Positions 34,770 to 45,945 of a DNA stretch of 64,000 bases are shown in pieces. The stretch spans positions 128,460,210 through 128,524,209 of the forward strand of contig NC_086020.1 in assembly GCF_036323735.1 (NCBI RefSeq), written 5' to 3'. This DNA comes from Rattus norvegicus. Taxonomy: Eukaryota > Chordata > Mammalia > Rodentia > Muridae. Within the stretch, counting starts at the first letter, position 1, and each line of letters begins with the position of its first letter. The position numbers and the translations under genes are program-made. The notes under the pieces are model-generated. The model was not told where the DNA came from, did no database searches, and saw only the letters and a program-made list of their open reading frames with translations.

Positions 34770-36057
34770 CAAAGAAAATAACAGGAAGCAACAATCACTA
34801 TTCCTGAATATCTCTAAACATCAACGGACATAATTCTCCAATAAAAAGACATAGACAAACAGACTAGATACATAAGGAGGACCCAGCATTTTGCTGCATA
34901 CAGGAAACACACCTCAGAGACAAAGTCAGACATTATCTCAGAATAAAAGGCTGGAAAACAGCTTTCCAAGCAACTGATCTGAAGAAGCAAGCTGGAGTAG
35001 CCATTTTAATATCAAATAAAATCGACTTTCAACCAAGAATTAACAAAATATATGTGTGTCATATTCATCACAGGAAAAATCCACCAAGATAAACTCTCAA
35101 TCCTAAATATCTATGATCGAAATACAAGTGCACCTACATTTATAAAAGAAAACTTACTAAAGTTCAAAGCACATATTGTACTCACACAATAATATTAGGG
35201 GATTCCAACATCCTAGTCTCATCAATGGACAGATCGAAGAAACAGAAATTAAACAGAGACATACAAAAACTTACAGAAGTTACAAAGCAAATGGACTTAA
35301 CAGATAATTATAGAACATTCCATTTTACAGCAAAAGGATACACCTTCTTCTCAGCACCTCAAGCTACCTTCTCCAAAATTGACCATATTATCTGTCACAA
35401 GACAGGCCTCAACAGATACAGGAAGATAAAAATAACCCCATGCATCCTATCCAATCACCATGGACTAAGGCTTGTCCTCAATAGCAACAAATATACGTGG
35501 AAGTTCAACAATGCTCTCCTCCATGACAAATTGGTCAAGGAAGAAATAAAGAAAGAAATTAAAAACTTTTTAGAATTTAATAAAAATGAAGGCACAACAT
35601 ACCCAAACTTATGGGACACAATGAAAGCAGTGCTAAAAGGAAAAATCATAGCTCTGAGTGCCTGCAGAAAGAAACAGGAGAGAGCATTCATCAGCAGCTT
35701 GACTGCACACATTAAGCTCTAGAACAAAAAGAAATGAATACACACAAGAGGAGTAGAAAGAAAAAGGACTATTCAAGGAATCAACAAAACCAGGAACTGA
35801 TTCTTTGAGAAAATTCTAGCCATTCTAATCAGAGGCCACAGAGACAGTATCCAAATTAAGAAAATTAACAAAGGTAAAGGCACATATCACAACAGAAATT
35901 GAGGAAATTTAAAAAATCATCAGATTCTATTACAAAAGCCTATATTTGACAAAACTAAAAAATCTGGAGGCAATGGACAATTTTATAGACAGATGCCAGG
36001 TACCAAAGCTAAATCAGGAACAAATAAACCATCTAAACAACCCCATAACTTCTAGAA
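34770..36057 (+). pseudogene. L1 ORF2 endonuclease and linker remnant
   Basis: Broken frames. The best stretch, 35225-35722, covers the end of the endonuclease and the linker. The catalytic motif reads SNHH instead of SDHH. A deletion near 35755 removes part of the linker. No reverse transcriptase remains. Confidence 0.85.
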
Positions 36058-36069
36058 GAAAGGAAAAGT

Positions 36070-36185
36070 ACCACTGGGTTGTACTTTTTGGGTTTCTTAA
36101 ACCCTAAAGCCCATGTCCAGTGGCACACTTCCTCCAAGGGGGTAGCACCTCCGAATGGTGCCATTCACTGCGTATAAGGGAGTGA
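36070..36185 (-). mobile_element. Short URR1-like fragment, minus strand (tentative)
   Basis: The minus strand reads agtgaatggcaccattcgg, then ggaggaagtgtgccactgg and gggctttaggg. It has the same block order as the repeat at 3060-3425 and as a common rodent repeat I recall as URR1. It abuts the broken end of the L1 fragment. Confidence 0.4.
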
Positions 36186-36534
36186 TTTTCAACCAAACTA
36201 CATCACCATCTCTTTTGTCCTCTGCTTTGATGTTGATTTTAGCAGAGATGGAATGTAAGATCTTTAAATATTATAGAAAAATATTAAATAAATTATTATC
36301 TATTACTTTCTATTCTTCAAATAGAAGCTTGGGCAAAAAGATCACTATTTAGTAAATTTACCTGATTTTGCTGAGTGTCTTAATTGCTCAATTCAATCAA
36401 TTTAGATAATTGTATTTTTTTCAAAAATATTTAATTTTTTAGTTTTTTATAGAACTTCAAAATGTATATTGCATCTAAATAGCTTCCCCATTTCCTCCAC
36501 TCCAAACCGAACTATGCCCTTGCCCTTCCAAATT

Positions 36535-36705
36535 ATTTCTTTTTATTAATTATGCTATTAATTTACATTCCAAATATTGCCCCCTTTCTGGTCTTTCCTC
36601 CTTGAGTTCTTCACCACCTCCCCTATGCTACTGAGAAAGTGTTCCCCCACCCATCCACACCTTACCCCTACTAGCATCCTGTTTCCCTGGGGTATCAAAT
36701 TTCTA
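36535..36705 (-). mobile_element. Lx-type L1 3'UTR end, minus strand
   Basis: Starts at the complement of an L1 tail (T-rich, then tttacattccaaatattgcccc) and runs through the Lx 3'UTR end with gagaaagtgttcccccac and ccctggggtatcaaatttctacag. It breaks off near 36705. A second such 3' end starts at 37195. Confidence 0.65.
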
Positions 36706-37194
36706 CAGCCTTCCAAAATCTGAGCTCTTCTTTAATGATTGTTGTTACATATAATATCTACTGAATCCATGTAACATTGCTTGATATGTACACATGTCAA
36801 GAGCTAAGACTTGGGATTAGTCAACCTATGCAGGAGACTGATCCTGAAGGAGACTCATTTTATGCTTTCAGCAGTCATTGTCTACCTATAGCTCTTAAAA
36901 TAGATACTTGCTCATACAAATCAGGTTTTAATCAAAGAAATATTGAAAAGGTGGAGAGAGAAAATAGCTATAGTTTGATGCCAGCACACTCAATGGGTTA
37001 ATAATATATTATTAATTGATATTGTCAGAGTCTATTTACCATCAAAATTTAAAATAAGAAACCTAGGGAAATTTACAATGATTTTAGGTAAAAAAATACT
37101 ATTCACCTATAAAATTTAATTCTTTGTTGTTTATTATAAAGAATAAAATATGTAAGTTTCATTATAACAAGTATAAATTCTTTTTACTGTATTG
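36706..37194. other. AT-rich spacer
   Basis: Nothing recognised. A 74-codon frame at 36777-37001 has no domain signal. Confidence 0.45.
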
Positions 37195-37606
37195 GTTCAT
37201 TTATTTTATTTTTTAAACATTGTTTTATTTATTTACATTCCAAAGGTTGCCCTCCAAAAGTTCTTCACCATATCCCCCTCCCCTTTGCCTCTGAAAAGGT
37301 GCTCCCCATCCTACCTCACACATACCCAGATCCCCTTCCCGGAAGCATCAAGTTTCTACAGGATTACTTGCATCCTCTACCACTGAGGTCAGCCAAGGCA
37401 TCCTCTTCATATGCTACATATGCTGTGGCTCCATCTTTGGGAAATTCTGGGGTCCAGGCTAGTTGATACTATTGGTCTTCCTAAGGGGTTGCTGCCTTCT
37501 TCAGTTCCTTCAATCCTTCCCCTAACTGTTCTATAGGGGTCCCTGGCTTCAGTTCAATGGTTGGCTAGAAGTATCTGCATCTGTTTCAGTCAGCTACTGG
37601 TAGAGC
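37195..37606 (-). mobile_element. Lx-type L1 3'UTR, distal part, minus strand (interrupted)
   Basis: T-rich start and atttacattccaaaggttgcc mark the 3' end. Blocks gaaaaggtgctccccatcc, catcaagtttctacagg and cactgaggtcagccaaggca follow. The sequence stops at gctactggtagagcctttc, where a young minus-strand L1 is inserted, and resumes at about 38617. Confidence 0.75.
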
Positions 37607-38617
37607 CTTTCTTTTTTTTATATATATATATTTTTTTTATATTTTTTTATTAACTTGAGTATTTCTTATATACATTTCAAGTGTTATTCCCTTTCCCGGT
37701 ATCCGGGCAAACATCCCCCTCCCCCCTCCCCTTCCTTATGGGTGTTCCCCTCCCAACCCTCCCCCCATTGCCGCCCTCCCCCCACCAGTCTAGTTCACTG
37801 GGAGTTCAGTCTTAGCAGGACCCAGGGCTTCCCCTTCCACTGGTGCTCTTACTAGGATATTCATTGCTATCTATGAGGTCAGAGTCCAGGATCAGTCCAT
37901 GTATAGTCTTTAGGTAGTGGCTTAGTCCCTGGAAGCTCTGGTTGCTTGGCATTGTTGTACGTATGGAGTCTCGAGCCCCTTCAAGCTCTTCCAGTTCTTT
38001 CTCTGATTCCTTCAACGGGGGTCCTATTCTCAGTTCAGTGGTTTGCTGCTGGCATTCGCCTCTGTATTTGCTGTATTCTGGCTGTGTCTCTTAGGAGCGA
38101 TCTACATCCGGCTCCTGTCGGTCTGCACTTCTTTGCTTCATCCATCTTGTCTAATTGGGTGGCTATATATGTATGGGCCACATGTGGGGCAGACTCTGAA
38201 TGGGTGTTCCTTCAGTCTCTGTTTTAATCTTTGCCTCTCTCTTCCCTGCCAAGGGTATTCTTGTTCCCCTTTTAAAGAAGGAGTGAAGCATTCACATTTT
38301 GATCATCCGTCTTGAGTTTCATTTGCTCTAGGCATCTAGGGTAATTCAAGCATTTGGGCTAATAGCATCTTATCAATGAGTGCATACCATGTATGTCTTT
38401 CTGTGATTGGGTTAGCTCACTCAGGATGATGTTTTCCAGTTCCAACCATTTGCCTACGAATTTCATAAAGTCGTTGTTTTTGATAGCTGAGTAATATTCC
38501 ATTGTGTAGATGTACCACATTTTCTGTATCCATTCCTCTGTTGAAGGGCATCTGGGTTCTTTCCAGCTTCTGGCTATTATAAATAAGGCTGCAATGAACA
38601 TAGTGGAGCACGTGTCT
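37607..38617 (-). mobile_element. Young 5'-truncated L1, minus strand, inside an Lx 3'UTR
   Basis: T-rich stretch (complement of the A tail) at 37607-37650, complement of the 3'UTR G-tract at about 37705-37795, 3'UTR to about 38358, then ORF2 C-terminus to 38617, where it is truncated. It is nearly identical to the 3' ends at 1-1470 and 27.1-28.2 kb. The flanks share only a short ctttc, so the target-site duplication is short or unclear. Confidence 0.92.
38359..38617 (-). pseudogene. L1 ORF2 C-terminal end
   Basis: Minus-strand frame 38601-38359 encodes the last 80 codons of ORF2p (FIIARSWKEPRCPSTEEW ... MHSLIRCY), intact but without any catalytic domain. Truncated at its 5' end by incomplete reverse transcription. 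Confidence 0.9.
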
Positions 38618-38690
38618 TTCAGAAGACAGTCATGCTAGGCTCCTGTCTGCAAGCACAGCATGGCATCAGAACTAGTGTCATGGTTTTGTG
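38618..38690 (-). mobile_element. Lx-type L1 3'UTR, continuation after the insertion
   Basis: agacagtcatgctaggctcc then tgtctgcaagcacagcatgg continues the Lx 3'UTR order interrupted at 37606. A plus-strand relative lies at about 42250-42290. Confidence 0.6.
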
Positions 38691-38814
38691 CCAACAGATC
38701 TTTTTAAATTTAAAGACTTCATTTGAAAATAATTCTTACTCACTGGAGATGAATACACCTGAAATGATTAAGTACTTAGGGCTGGGTCCCAGTAAGTAAC
38801 TAGGAATGAGAATC

Positions 38815-39500
38815 AATAGCAAGCTCTTGTCTCTATAACAATCTGATGATGCCAAGTAGCCATGTTTTCCTTTGTTCATGTTTTTGTGCTTGCTTCTCAC
38901 CATCTGGTTATTTCTAGTGATACATCTTGCTGTCTCTGACTGGAGCCTGTCCCTCTTATGATCCTGGTTGCTTCAGAACTCCTCAGAGTCCAGCAACTGT
39001 GATCCTGCAATTCTGGAATCCTGTGATCCTGAGATCCTGGTTATATCTTGGGAGGTCAGCTGCCTCTGGGACCCTGAAATCCTACTGCGACTAACCTCCT
39101 GAGATCCTGTTGTGTCAGAGTTTCTGGCAATCCAGGTTTCTCTGGGTGTTGCAGGAGTGAGTGGAGAGGCACAGGTGCAAGCTTGAAGGAACCCATGACC
39201 TTGGCTGGCAGGATTTGGGTTTCCCTGGTTCCTGTGGGGATCCCAGTTATGCCGGGTGTTGGGAAAGATGTTGTGGTCTTAACTGTGATGCTGAGTGTGT
39301 CAGAATTGCTCCTGATTTTGTCCGATTTCCTGGGAATTGAGCTTCCTCAGTGATCCTGTGATCCTCTGATCCTGTGACCCTGGGAACAAAGCACCTCTGT
39401 TCCTGGATGTGTTAGAGCGCCTGGAGTTTGGCTTCCTCTAGGTCTTGTGGGACTAGGTAGAGAGGCAGCCCACAAGGTCTGCTCAGGGCACCAGAAGGCT
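38815..39500 (+). mobile_element. Isolated L1 5'UTR fragment
   Basis: Aligns block by block with the 5'UTR at 11400-12160: ctgatgatg, ccatctggtta, tgtgatcctgagatcctgg, gggtgttg, ggtctgctcagggcacc. It contains degenerate atcctgtgatc repeats. No ORF1 or ORF2 follows; unrelated AT-rich DNA begins at about 39500. Confidence 0.7.
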
Positions 39501-40970
39501 AAATTCTTTAGATAGAATAATGGAGAGTTTACTAAATGCTGCCTAAATAAGTTCTTGAACATTGTTATTTACTTTGAAATAGTGAATTATTTTCAGGTAT
39601 TTAGGTATAATAGAATCCATAAGAACATGCATTATGTTTGAAATTTACAATTAAAACTATCCTAGTAATTGCTATTTTTCTAGTCACAACACTATGAAAT
39701 AAAAAACACGAATATATTTGAACATTTCATATTGAAAATTTTAAAAATTATATCATCACATGGGCTCAAGCATTCTTAGGTCCATAAAGTACTCATGAAA
39801 GGATTTCTGTTGCAATTCAAGAAACAGCTTTTGTAAAACAATGAAAGAAGAAAGTGAGCAACCAGGTATCTATGAACATGACTCATTCATTCAGTAGTAT
39901 TTTCATTTCTAACACCTGCTAAAAATCTTCAGATTTTACTTTAGAAATAATTCTTCTGAAAGATCTTCATGACCTTGGATCAGTTTTATGTGTGAGAGGG
40001 TAGTATAAAATCAATAACATTTTTACAACATTCACAAAATTGTCCTTGATATAATATTTGATGATCAAATACATTAATATTCATTTCCTTTACAGCCGTC
40101 CATATGTACTTTCTAAAAAATGAGAATTGTACACAGGATTAGCATCCTTCATAAACTTAATATCAAAAGACAAAGTCAGCACTACTTGTGTTGATGCGCA
40201 TTACTTAAAAAGGATATTTTATGTTTATTTATGTGACAAATAAAAGCTATATGTTACTATATTTATTTAATATATTATTTTTATTAACTTCTGAATGTTT
40301 CATAAAATATATTTTGATAATATTCACATATTATGACATTAAAATTTATCTATAAAATTTTATTTGTTACATTAAATTCGTTTTTTCTCATTTATTAGAT
40401 TTTTTATATTTTAAGTTTTTATATCTACAAATATATGCTGAAGAAACATACTTAAAATCCTCTTCTTATTTCTACCTGTTTATGATTGCATCATATATAT
40501 TCTATCTACATTCAATAGCCTATGTGTATAAATTGCATTAATACTATGTATTTGGAAGATCAACATCTTTTATAATAGTCCATTAGAGCTGTGAATTAAG
40601 ATCTCCAAAATAGATGCCTTATACTAGATGCTGGACATTGTATTTTACATATAATGTGGGTCTGTTGTTAAATTATTTTTACATTAATGTAGTGCCTAAC
40701 ACTTTAATAAATGCTAAATAACATGTAGGAGTGTGATACCCTAAGACACATTCTGTAGTTTAGTGATCACGTGCCTACTACTCAATGTTAATTACAGCTC
40801 ATGGTTCTCATACAGGCATGGTATAAGCTAATATATTTTCTAAAATACACCATCATGATTAAGTCTTGTATAACTATCTTTGATGGTGTATAATTCTTAA
40901 TTCAATAACAGCAAAATATTAAGAAAATAGGCAAATGAGAATGTCTCATAATAAAATTGCTAATGTGGTG
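39501..40970. other. AT-rich spacer, nothing recognised
   Basis: Strongly AT-rich DNA with no coding frame and no recognised repeat. Confidence 0.5.
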
Positions 40971-41109
40971 TGTACTTGTATATAGTTGGATATTAGTCAA
41001 AAAATATAGGATAACCATAGTACAAACATAAGACCCAAAGAAGCTAACTAATAAGAAGTGCTCAAGGGGGAAACTTGACTATCACTAAGAAGGGGAAATA
41101 GAATAAACA

Positions 41110-41226
41110 TCAGGGATGGAGGGAGAGAGGGAACTAGGTGGGGGAGGGGAGTAGACAGTCAGAAGAGGGGAGGAGAGGGAGAGGGGGGAAGAGAGAGAGA
41201 GAGAGAGGGGAGGAGAGGGAGAGGGG

Positions 41227-41279
<53 letters not shown>
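41110..41279 (+). repeat. Polypurine (GA)n microsatellite with a 40-bp tandem duplication
   Basis: A purine-rich tract ends in a long pure GA run (about 41231-41278). A block of ggggaggagagggagagggg followed by GA dinucleotides occurs twice with a 40-bp period (starts 41167 and 41207). It lies where Lx 3'UTRs have their purine tract. Confidence 0.92.
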
Positions 41280-41280
<1 letters not shown>

Positions 41281-41489
41281 TGGAATCACTGTGTATTGGA
41301 GTTGGAGGCTCATCTTTTGGATGAACTAAGAGCCTGAGAAAATACAGCCCCCTAGATGTCTGTGAGAGTGACCCTAGCTGAGGGTCCTACAAATGAGGAA
41401 TATGGAGCCTAAAATGGCTATCTGCTGTAACAGAGAAATATTTCCAATGGAAGATTTGGGACCACAGAGGCTATGACCCCAGATTTTCC

Positions 41490-42140
41490 TGCTAGTGTAG
41501 ATGTATGTGTGGGGCTGTGAACCATGAGAAGAAACCTGGTAAGGTTGAGTTAAGGCTAGAAGCCCTGGAGACCCTGTAGGAACTTTGCCTACTCCAGGCA
41601 ACAGGCCTCTGTCATGTAGTCACAGCACCTCATAGAGAAAATGGTGGCCATCAGTAACAGGGGCAACATCCCAAGCCCTTCCACATGTAGATTAAGCATC
41701 TCAAACGTCTCAGACCAAGCCAATAGAAAGCACCTACTGTCAGATCCCAACCCACCCCAAAACTGCACACAAGATCCTATCCAGAAGGAATAAAGGTGTG
41801 TGAGAATTACTCCATCACCTGAGAGTGTCTAGCTTAAGAACTCTAACACTACCAGGTAAGAGAACTGTTCTCCTGAAACTTTCACCACTAGAAGCTCTCC
41901 CAGATTCCCATCACTGACTAGCCAGCCTTCTGCTGGCTCAGCCCTGCTTGACTTCACACAGCCAGTATGGTGTCTCTGAGCAACAGCAGTGAGAGCAGAG
42001 GTAGCTGGCAGTAACAACAGTAGCAGTGGAGACACCTGAGGCATTCCTCCCCCTCCTTACTAACTCCCTTTCCCCTTCACTTGAACCTTCCCTTCTGGCA
42101 GGGTCAAAGAGCTTGAAAGATAGCCTCCAGTACACGGGCC
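41490..42140. other. Segment that breaks the Lx 3'UTR; possible LTR-like insert
   Basis: This segment separates two blocks that are close together in the related 3'UTR at 48.1-48.3 kb. It has its own AATAAA (about 41790), a pyrimidine-rich right half and mixed GC content. That would fit a solo LTR or other retroposon on the plus strand, but no clear ends or target-site duplication were found. Confidence 0.3.
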
Positions 42141-43372
42141 TGTGTATATGTGTGTAGCGGAGCATGATGGAGTGGCCAACCAATTACTGGTCCAACTTGA
42201 GATAAACACACTGGGAGAGGACTCACTCCAACACTGTTAATAATATTCTGTTATACTTGCAGACAGGTGCCTAGTGTAACTGACATCTAGGAGGCTTTAC
42301 CCGGGAATTGATAGAGGTAAATGTGAAGACTCACAGTCAAACATTAGGGAGAGTTTGGGGAGTCCTTTAGAGGATCAGTAGAGAGAAAGGACTGAAGGAG
42401 GCACAGAAGAAAATCCCCCCAAACACCGGGGCAAATCTGCAGAATAAAGTAGCCTAAGCTTGTAGTGGCTCACAGAGACTGAATTGCCAACTAGAGACCA
42501 TGCATAGGATGGAACTCAGCACTCTACAGATGTGTGACAGTTGTGCAGCAGCTTAGTCTTCATGTGTGGCTCCTTACTGCAAGGGTGAAGACTGTTTCTA
42601 TCTATGTTACTGATCTTTAGGTCCCTTTACTGGAATGGGGCTGCTCTGTCTGGCCACAGTAAGGGAATGATACCTCTAGTACTGTTACAGTTTGTATTCA
42701 TGAGAGGATTCCTCTTTTCAGAGGAGAGGGGGAAGATGAGTGGGTGGGGGGAGGGGTGACAGGAAGGGACAAGAATGAGAAGAGGGAAAGGGCTGCAGTT
42801 GGGAAGAAAAGTGAATAAATAGGTTAATTGATTTTAAAAGTAATTACTGTGGATATAAGGAAAAATAATTTTTAAAAGTATCATTTACAAATATTGGACA
42901 GTTGATCAGACTCCTTGATCCAGAACTGTATAATTTAGATTCCCTTCCTGCATTAATTTCCCCTGCCCACCAGGTCCTCTGGGACATACCCAACTTCCGT
43001 GGATAGCTTATTGTTTCCTGGACATACACTGACCTGCCACATCTCTGCTTACCATTATTAAACCTTGTGACCTACAGTCATATAGGTTAGATTTCCTTCC
43101 TGCATGCCTAGCTGCAACATTGACTTCCATTATCCAGCCACCTCTCACACCCCCAAATCCCCTTCTAACTCTGTCTCCAGAGGGCATATCTGACTTTTTG
43201 GAGACTTGTTCTGTCCCTGTAGTCCTATTGTCCAGACCAAGAATGCCAATCAGAAGCCTATCACAGCAGAATCATTGAGGCCCCCTTCCAATACCTGCTC
43301 TAACAAGAAGACCCATGGAGAAAGGGATGGTAAAATGTACTTGAAAGATCACAATCAGCAAAACTAGGAAAA

Positions 43373-43965
43373 TTGGAAACTTCAGAGCACAGCTATCCTA
43401 CTATAGCAATCCCTGGATACCCTAACAAAACCGAATCAAAAGAAAATGGCAATAAATCCAACTTTATAAAGATAATGGAAGCCTTTAAATGGGAAATGAA
43501 TAAATTACTTAAAGAAATAAAGGAAAATATAATCAAAAAAGTAGAGGCCTTTAAAGGTACAACAAATTCACTAAAGAAATACTGGAAGATACAATTAAAC
43601 AAGTAAAAGTATTAAACAAAATTGAAAATGGAAGTAGAAGTAATACATAAAACACAAACTGAGGGAATCCTGGAGATAGAAAATATAGGGAAGAGAACAG
43701 GAACAATAGACTCAAGCATCACCAAAACAATATAAGAGATGGAAGACAGAATCTCAGGCCTAGAAGATATAATAGAAAAATTGGTACATTAGTCAAAGAA
43801 AATGTTAAATCTAAACATTCATTAGACAAAATGTCCAGGAAATTGGGGATACCATAAAAAGACCCGACCAAAAACAGTAAGAATGCAAAAAAGTAAACAG
43901 TACCAGTTCCTAGGACCAGAAAATATTTTCAACAAAATTGTAGAAGAAAATCAAAATAGGACACA
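43373..43965 (+). pseudogene. Lx L1 ORF1 remnant
   Basis: The frame at 43373-43606 encodes an ORF1 N-terminus and the start of its coiled coil (heptads such as IMEAFKWEMNKLLKEIKENI). Later coiled-coil and early RRM-like sequence follow in other frames to about 43965, where ORF2 sequence begins. The second half of ORF1 and the ORF2 endonuclease are deleted. Confidence 0.75.
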
Positions 43966-44519
43966 GTGAAAAAAGTACTAAGATGAAAAATTATAGCATT
44001 GCATGTTTCCATGAAGAAATTAGAAAATTCTCATACCTGCAATTTAAAAATACACCTGAAAACCCTAGGAAATAAAGAAACAAACACACCCAGGAGGAGT
44101 AAAAGGTAGGAAATAATCAAAACGTGTGCTAAAATCAATCAATCTGAAACAAAGAAAACAATACAGAGAATCAGTGAAACCAAGAGTCGTTCTTTGAGAA
44201 AATTAACAGGATAGGCAAACTCTTAGCCAAATTAACCAAAAGACACAGAGAAAGTATCCAAATAAACAAAATCATAAATAAAACGGGAGATATAAAAACA
44301 GACAATGGAGAAAAACAAAGGATTATTAGGTCTAACTTCAAAATCTTCCACTCCACAAAACTGGAAAATCTTAAAGAAGCAGTTGATTGCCTAGACAGAT
44401 ACCACTTACTAAAATTAAGTCAAAATCAGGTAAACTATTTTAAAAGCCCTATAACACCAAAGGACATAAAATAAGTCATTAAAAGTCCTCTCACTGAAGA
44501 AAGCACAGGGCCAGATTTT

Positions 44520-44618
44520 TTTTTTTTTTTTTGGTTCTTTTTTTCGGAGCTGGGGACCGAACCCAGGGCCTTGCGCTTCCTAGGTAAGCGCTCTACCACT
44601 GAGCTAAATCCCCAGCCC
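44520..44618 (-). mobile_element. Rat ID SINE (BC1/tRNA-Ala-like), minus strand
   Basis: The minus strand reads ggggctggggatttagctca, then gtggtagagcgctt and ctgggttcggtccccagctc, followed by an A-rich tail (the T run at 44516-44532). The tRNA-like A box (tagctcagtgg) and B box (ggttcggtcc) are both intact. The target-site duplication cagggccagatttt is perfect (44506-44519 and 44619-44632). Inserted in the Lx ORF2. ID elements are very abundant in rat and spread with L1 proteins. Confidence 0.97.
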
Positions 44619-45344
44619 CAGGGCCAGATTTTAATTCAAACTTCTAACAGACTTTCAAAGAATAGCTAATACCAGTATTTCTCAAATTGTTCCCTAAAAT
44701 AGAAACAGAAGGAGCATGACCTAACTCATTCAATAAGACTGCAGTCACTGACACCTGAAACCACAAAGACTCAAAAAAGAAAGAACTTCAGATTGATTTA
44801 TCTTATGATAAATGCCCAATAAAATACTCACAAACTGAAGATAGGAACACTTCAGGAACATCATCACAGTTACACCGGCATGGTGCAATATATAAAAATC
44901 CATCAATGTAATCTACCATATAAATAAGCTGAAAAGAAAAAAAATCAGACAATCAGCTCATTAGATGATGAAAAAGCTCTTGACAAAATAAAACACCCCT
45001 TTATGTTAAAAATATTAGAGAGATATGGAGTCAAGGCACATATGTAAACATAGTCAAAGCAAGTCAATTAAAGAAAACCAAGGGCATACAAACTAGAAAA
45101 AAAGAATTCAATTTATCTTTACTTGTGGGTGATGTAATAGTATATTTAAGTGACCCCAAAAATTCTACTAGAAAACTCCTACCATTGATAAACACTTTCA
45201 GCAAAGTAGCTGTATACAAAATTACATCAAAGAAATTAGTAGTCCTGTTTTATACAAAGGGTAAACAGGCTGATAAGAAAATTAGGGAAACAACACCCTA
45301 TACAATAACCACAAACAATATAAAATACCTTAATGCAGAAGCAA

Positions 45345-45418
45345 GTTTAGCTAAGCTTTGTCTCTTGGTGGGTTGCAGACTTACACCTGTCTAAGAGAAA
45401 TCTGGATTCTAGAATGAA

Positions 45419-45490
<72 letters not shown>

Positions 45491-45945
45491 CAGTTAATTT
45501 ATGGTATGCCATGACTAGTTTAAAGTCTGGGCAGACCTAATCCTCCCTGTGGCTAGCACACATTTCCCTCCTTTAATCTTGGATTAAAGTCCTCTAATTC
45601 TATATTTTATCTTTGTTGTACTGGCTCCTTCTGGGTGGCACCCTAGGCTTTGCTGCCCAAGGTACTTCTAGGCAGCCCTACCAGGGACCTCATTTCTTCT
45701 TACCTACATTTTAGATGATTTTTCTTCCACAGCTCTAAATCTGATTGTCTCCTTTCAAATCATGGCAATTTTCCTGTCCTTCCTCACAGTTCCTAGCCCG
45801 CAGAAATCTAAAGGTTCTGCCCCTTTCTCTCCACCTAACCATTGGCTATTGGCTCTTCATTGCTCAATCAAAAACCAATTGGGGACAAGGACATTCAGCA
45901 TTTGGACATGCAGATTCCTGATTAATTCAAAGCATTAGAACCAGC
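45345..45945 (-). mobile_element. Medium-reiterated rodent repeat (RMER1-like, tentative)
   Basis: A 600-bp block splits Lx ORF2 between ataaaatacctt and aatcttagtgtaactctaacc, which are adjacent in other L1 copies. Its minus strand contains ggcagcaaagcctagggtg, ccacccagaaggagccag and ggagacaatcagatttagag, which I recall from a common rodent repeat (possibly RMER1). A (GA)n array lies inside it. Strand and family are tentative; the fact of insertion is clear. Confidence 0.5.
45424..45490 (+). repeat. (GA)n microsatellite
   Basis: Nearly pure AG dinucleotide run with one C interruption, within the inserted repeat. Confidence 0.92.

Larger units (their letters stand above)
34528..36057 (+). 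mobile_element. Isolated L1 fragment (ORF1 end to ORF2 endonuclease/linker)
   Basis: Begins abruptly in the ORF1 C-terminal domain after about 200 bp of unrecognised sequence (34315-34527), covers the inter-ORF region and about 1.25 kb of ORF2, and ends abruptly at 36057 without 3'UTR or A tail. It is therefore a broken piece of an older L1, not a complete insertion. Confidence 0.85.
40975..42835 (+). mobile_element. Lx-type L1 3'UTR (long form), with internal changes
   Basis: Order of blocks fits an Lx 3'UTR: gttggatattagtc, aagaagctaactaataag, a purine tract, ctgtgagagtgaccctagctgagggtcct, then after a gap agtggccaaccaattactgg, ccaacttgaga, ttgcagacaggtgcctag, aacattaggg, ending aagtgaataaataggttaat. 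The same blocks recur in the 3'UTR at 47760-48905. The purine tract is expanded into a GA microsatellite, and about 41490-42140 does not fit the family (listed separately). Confidence 0.75.
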
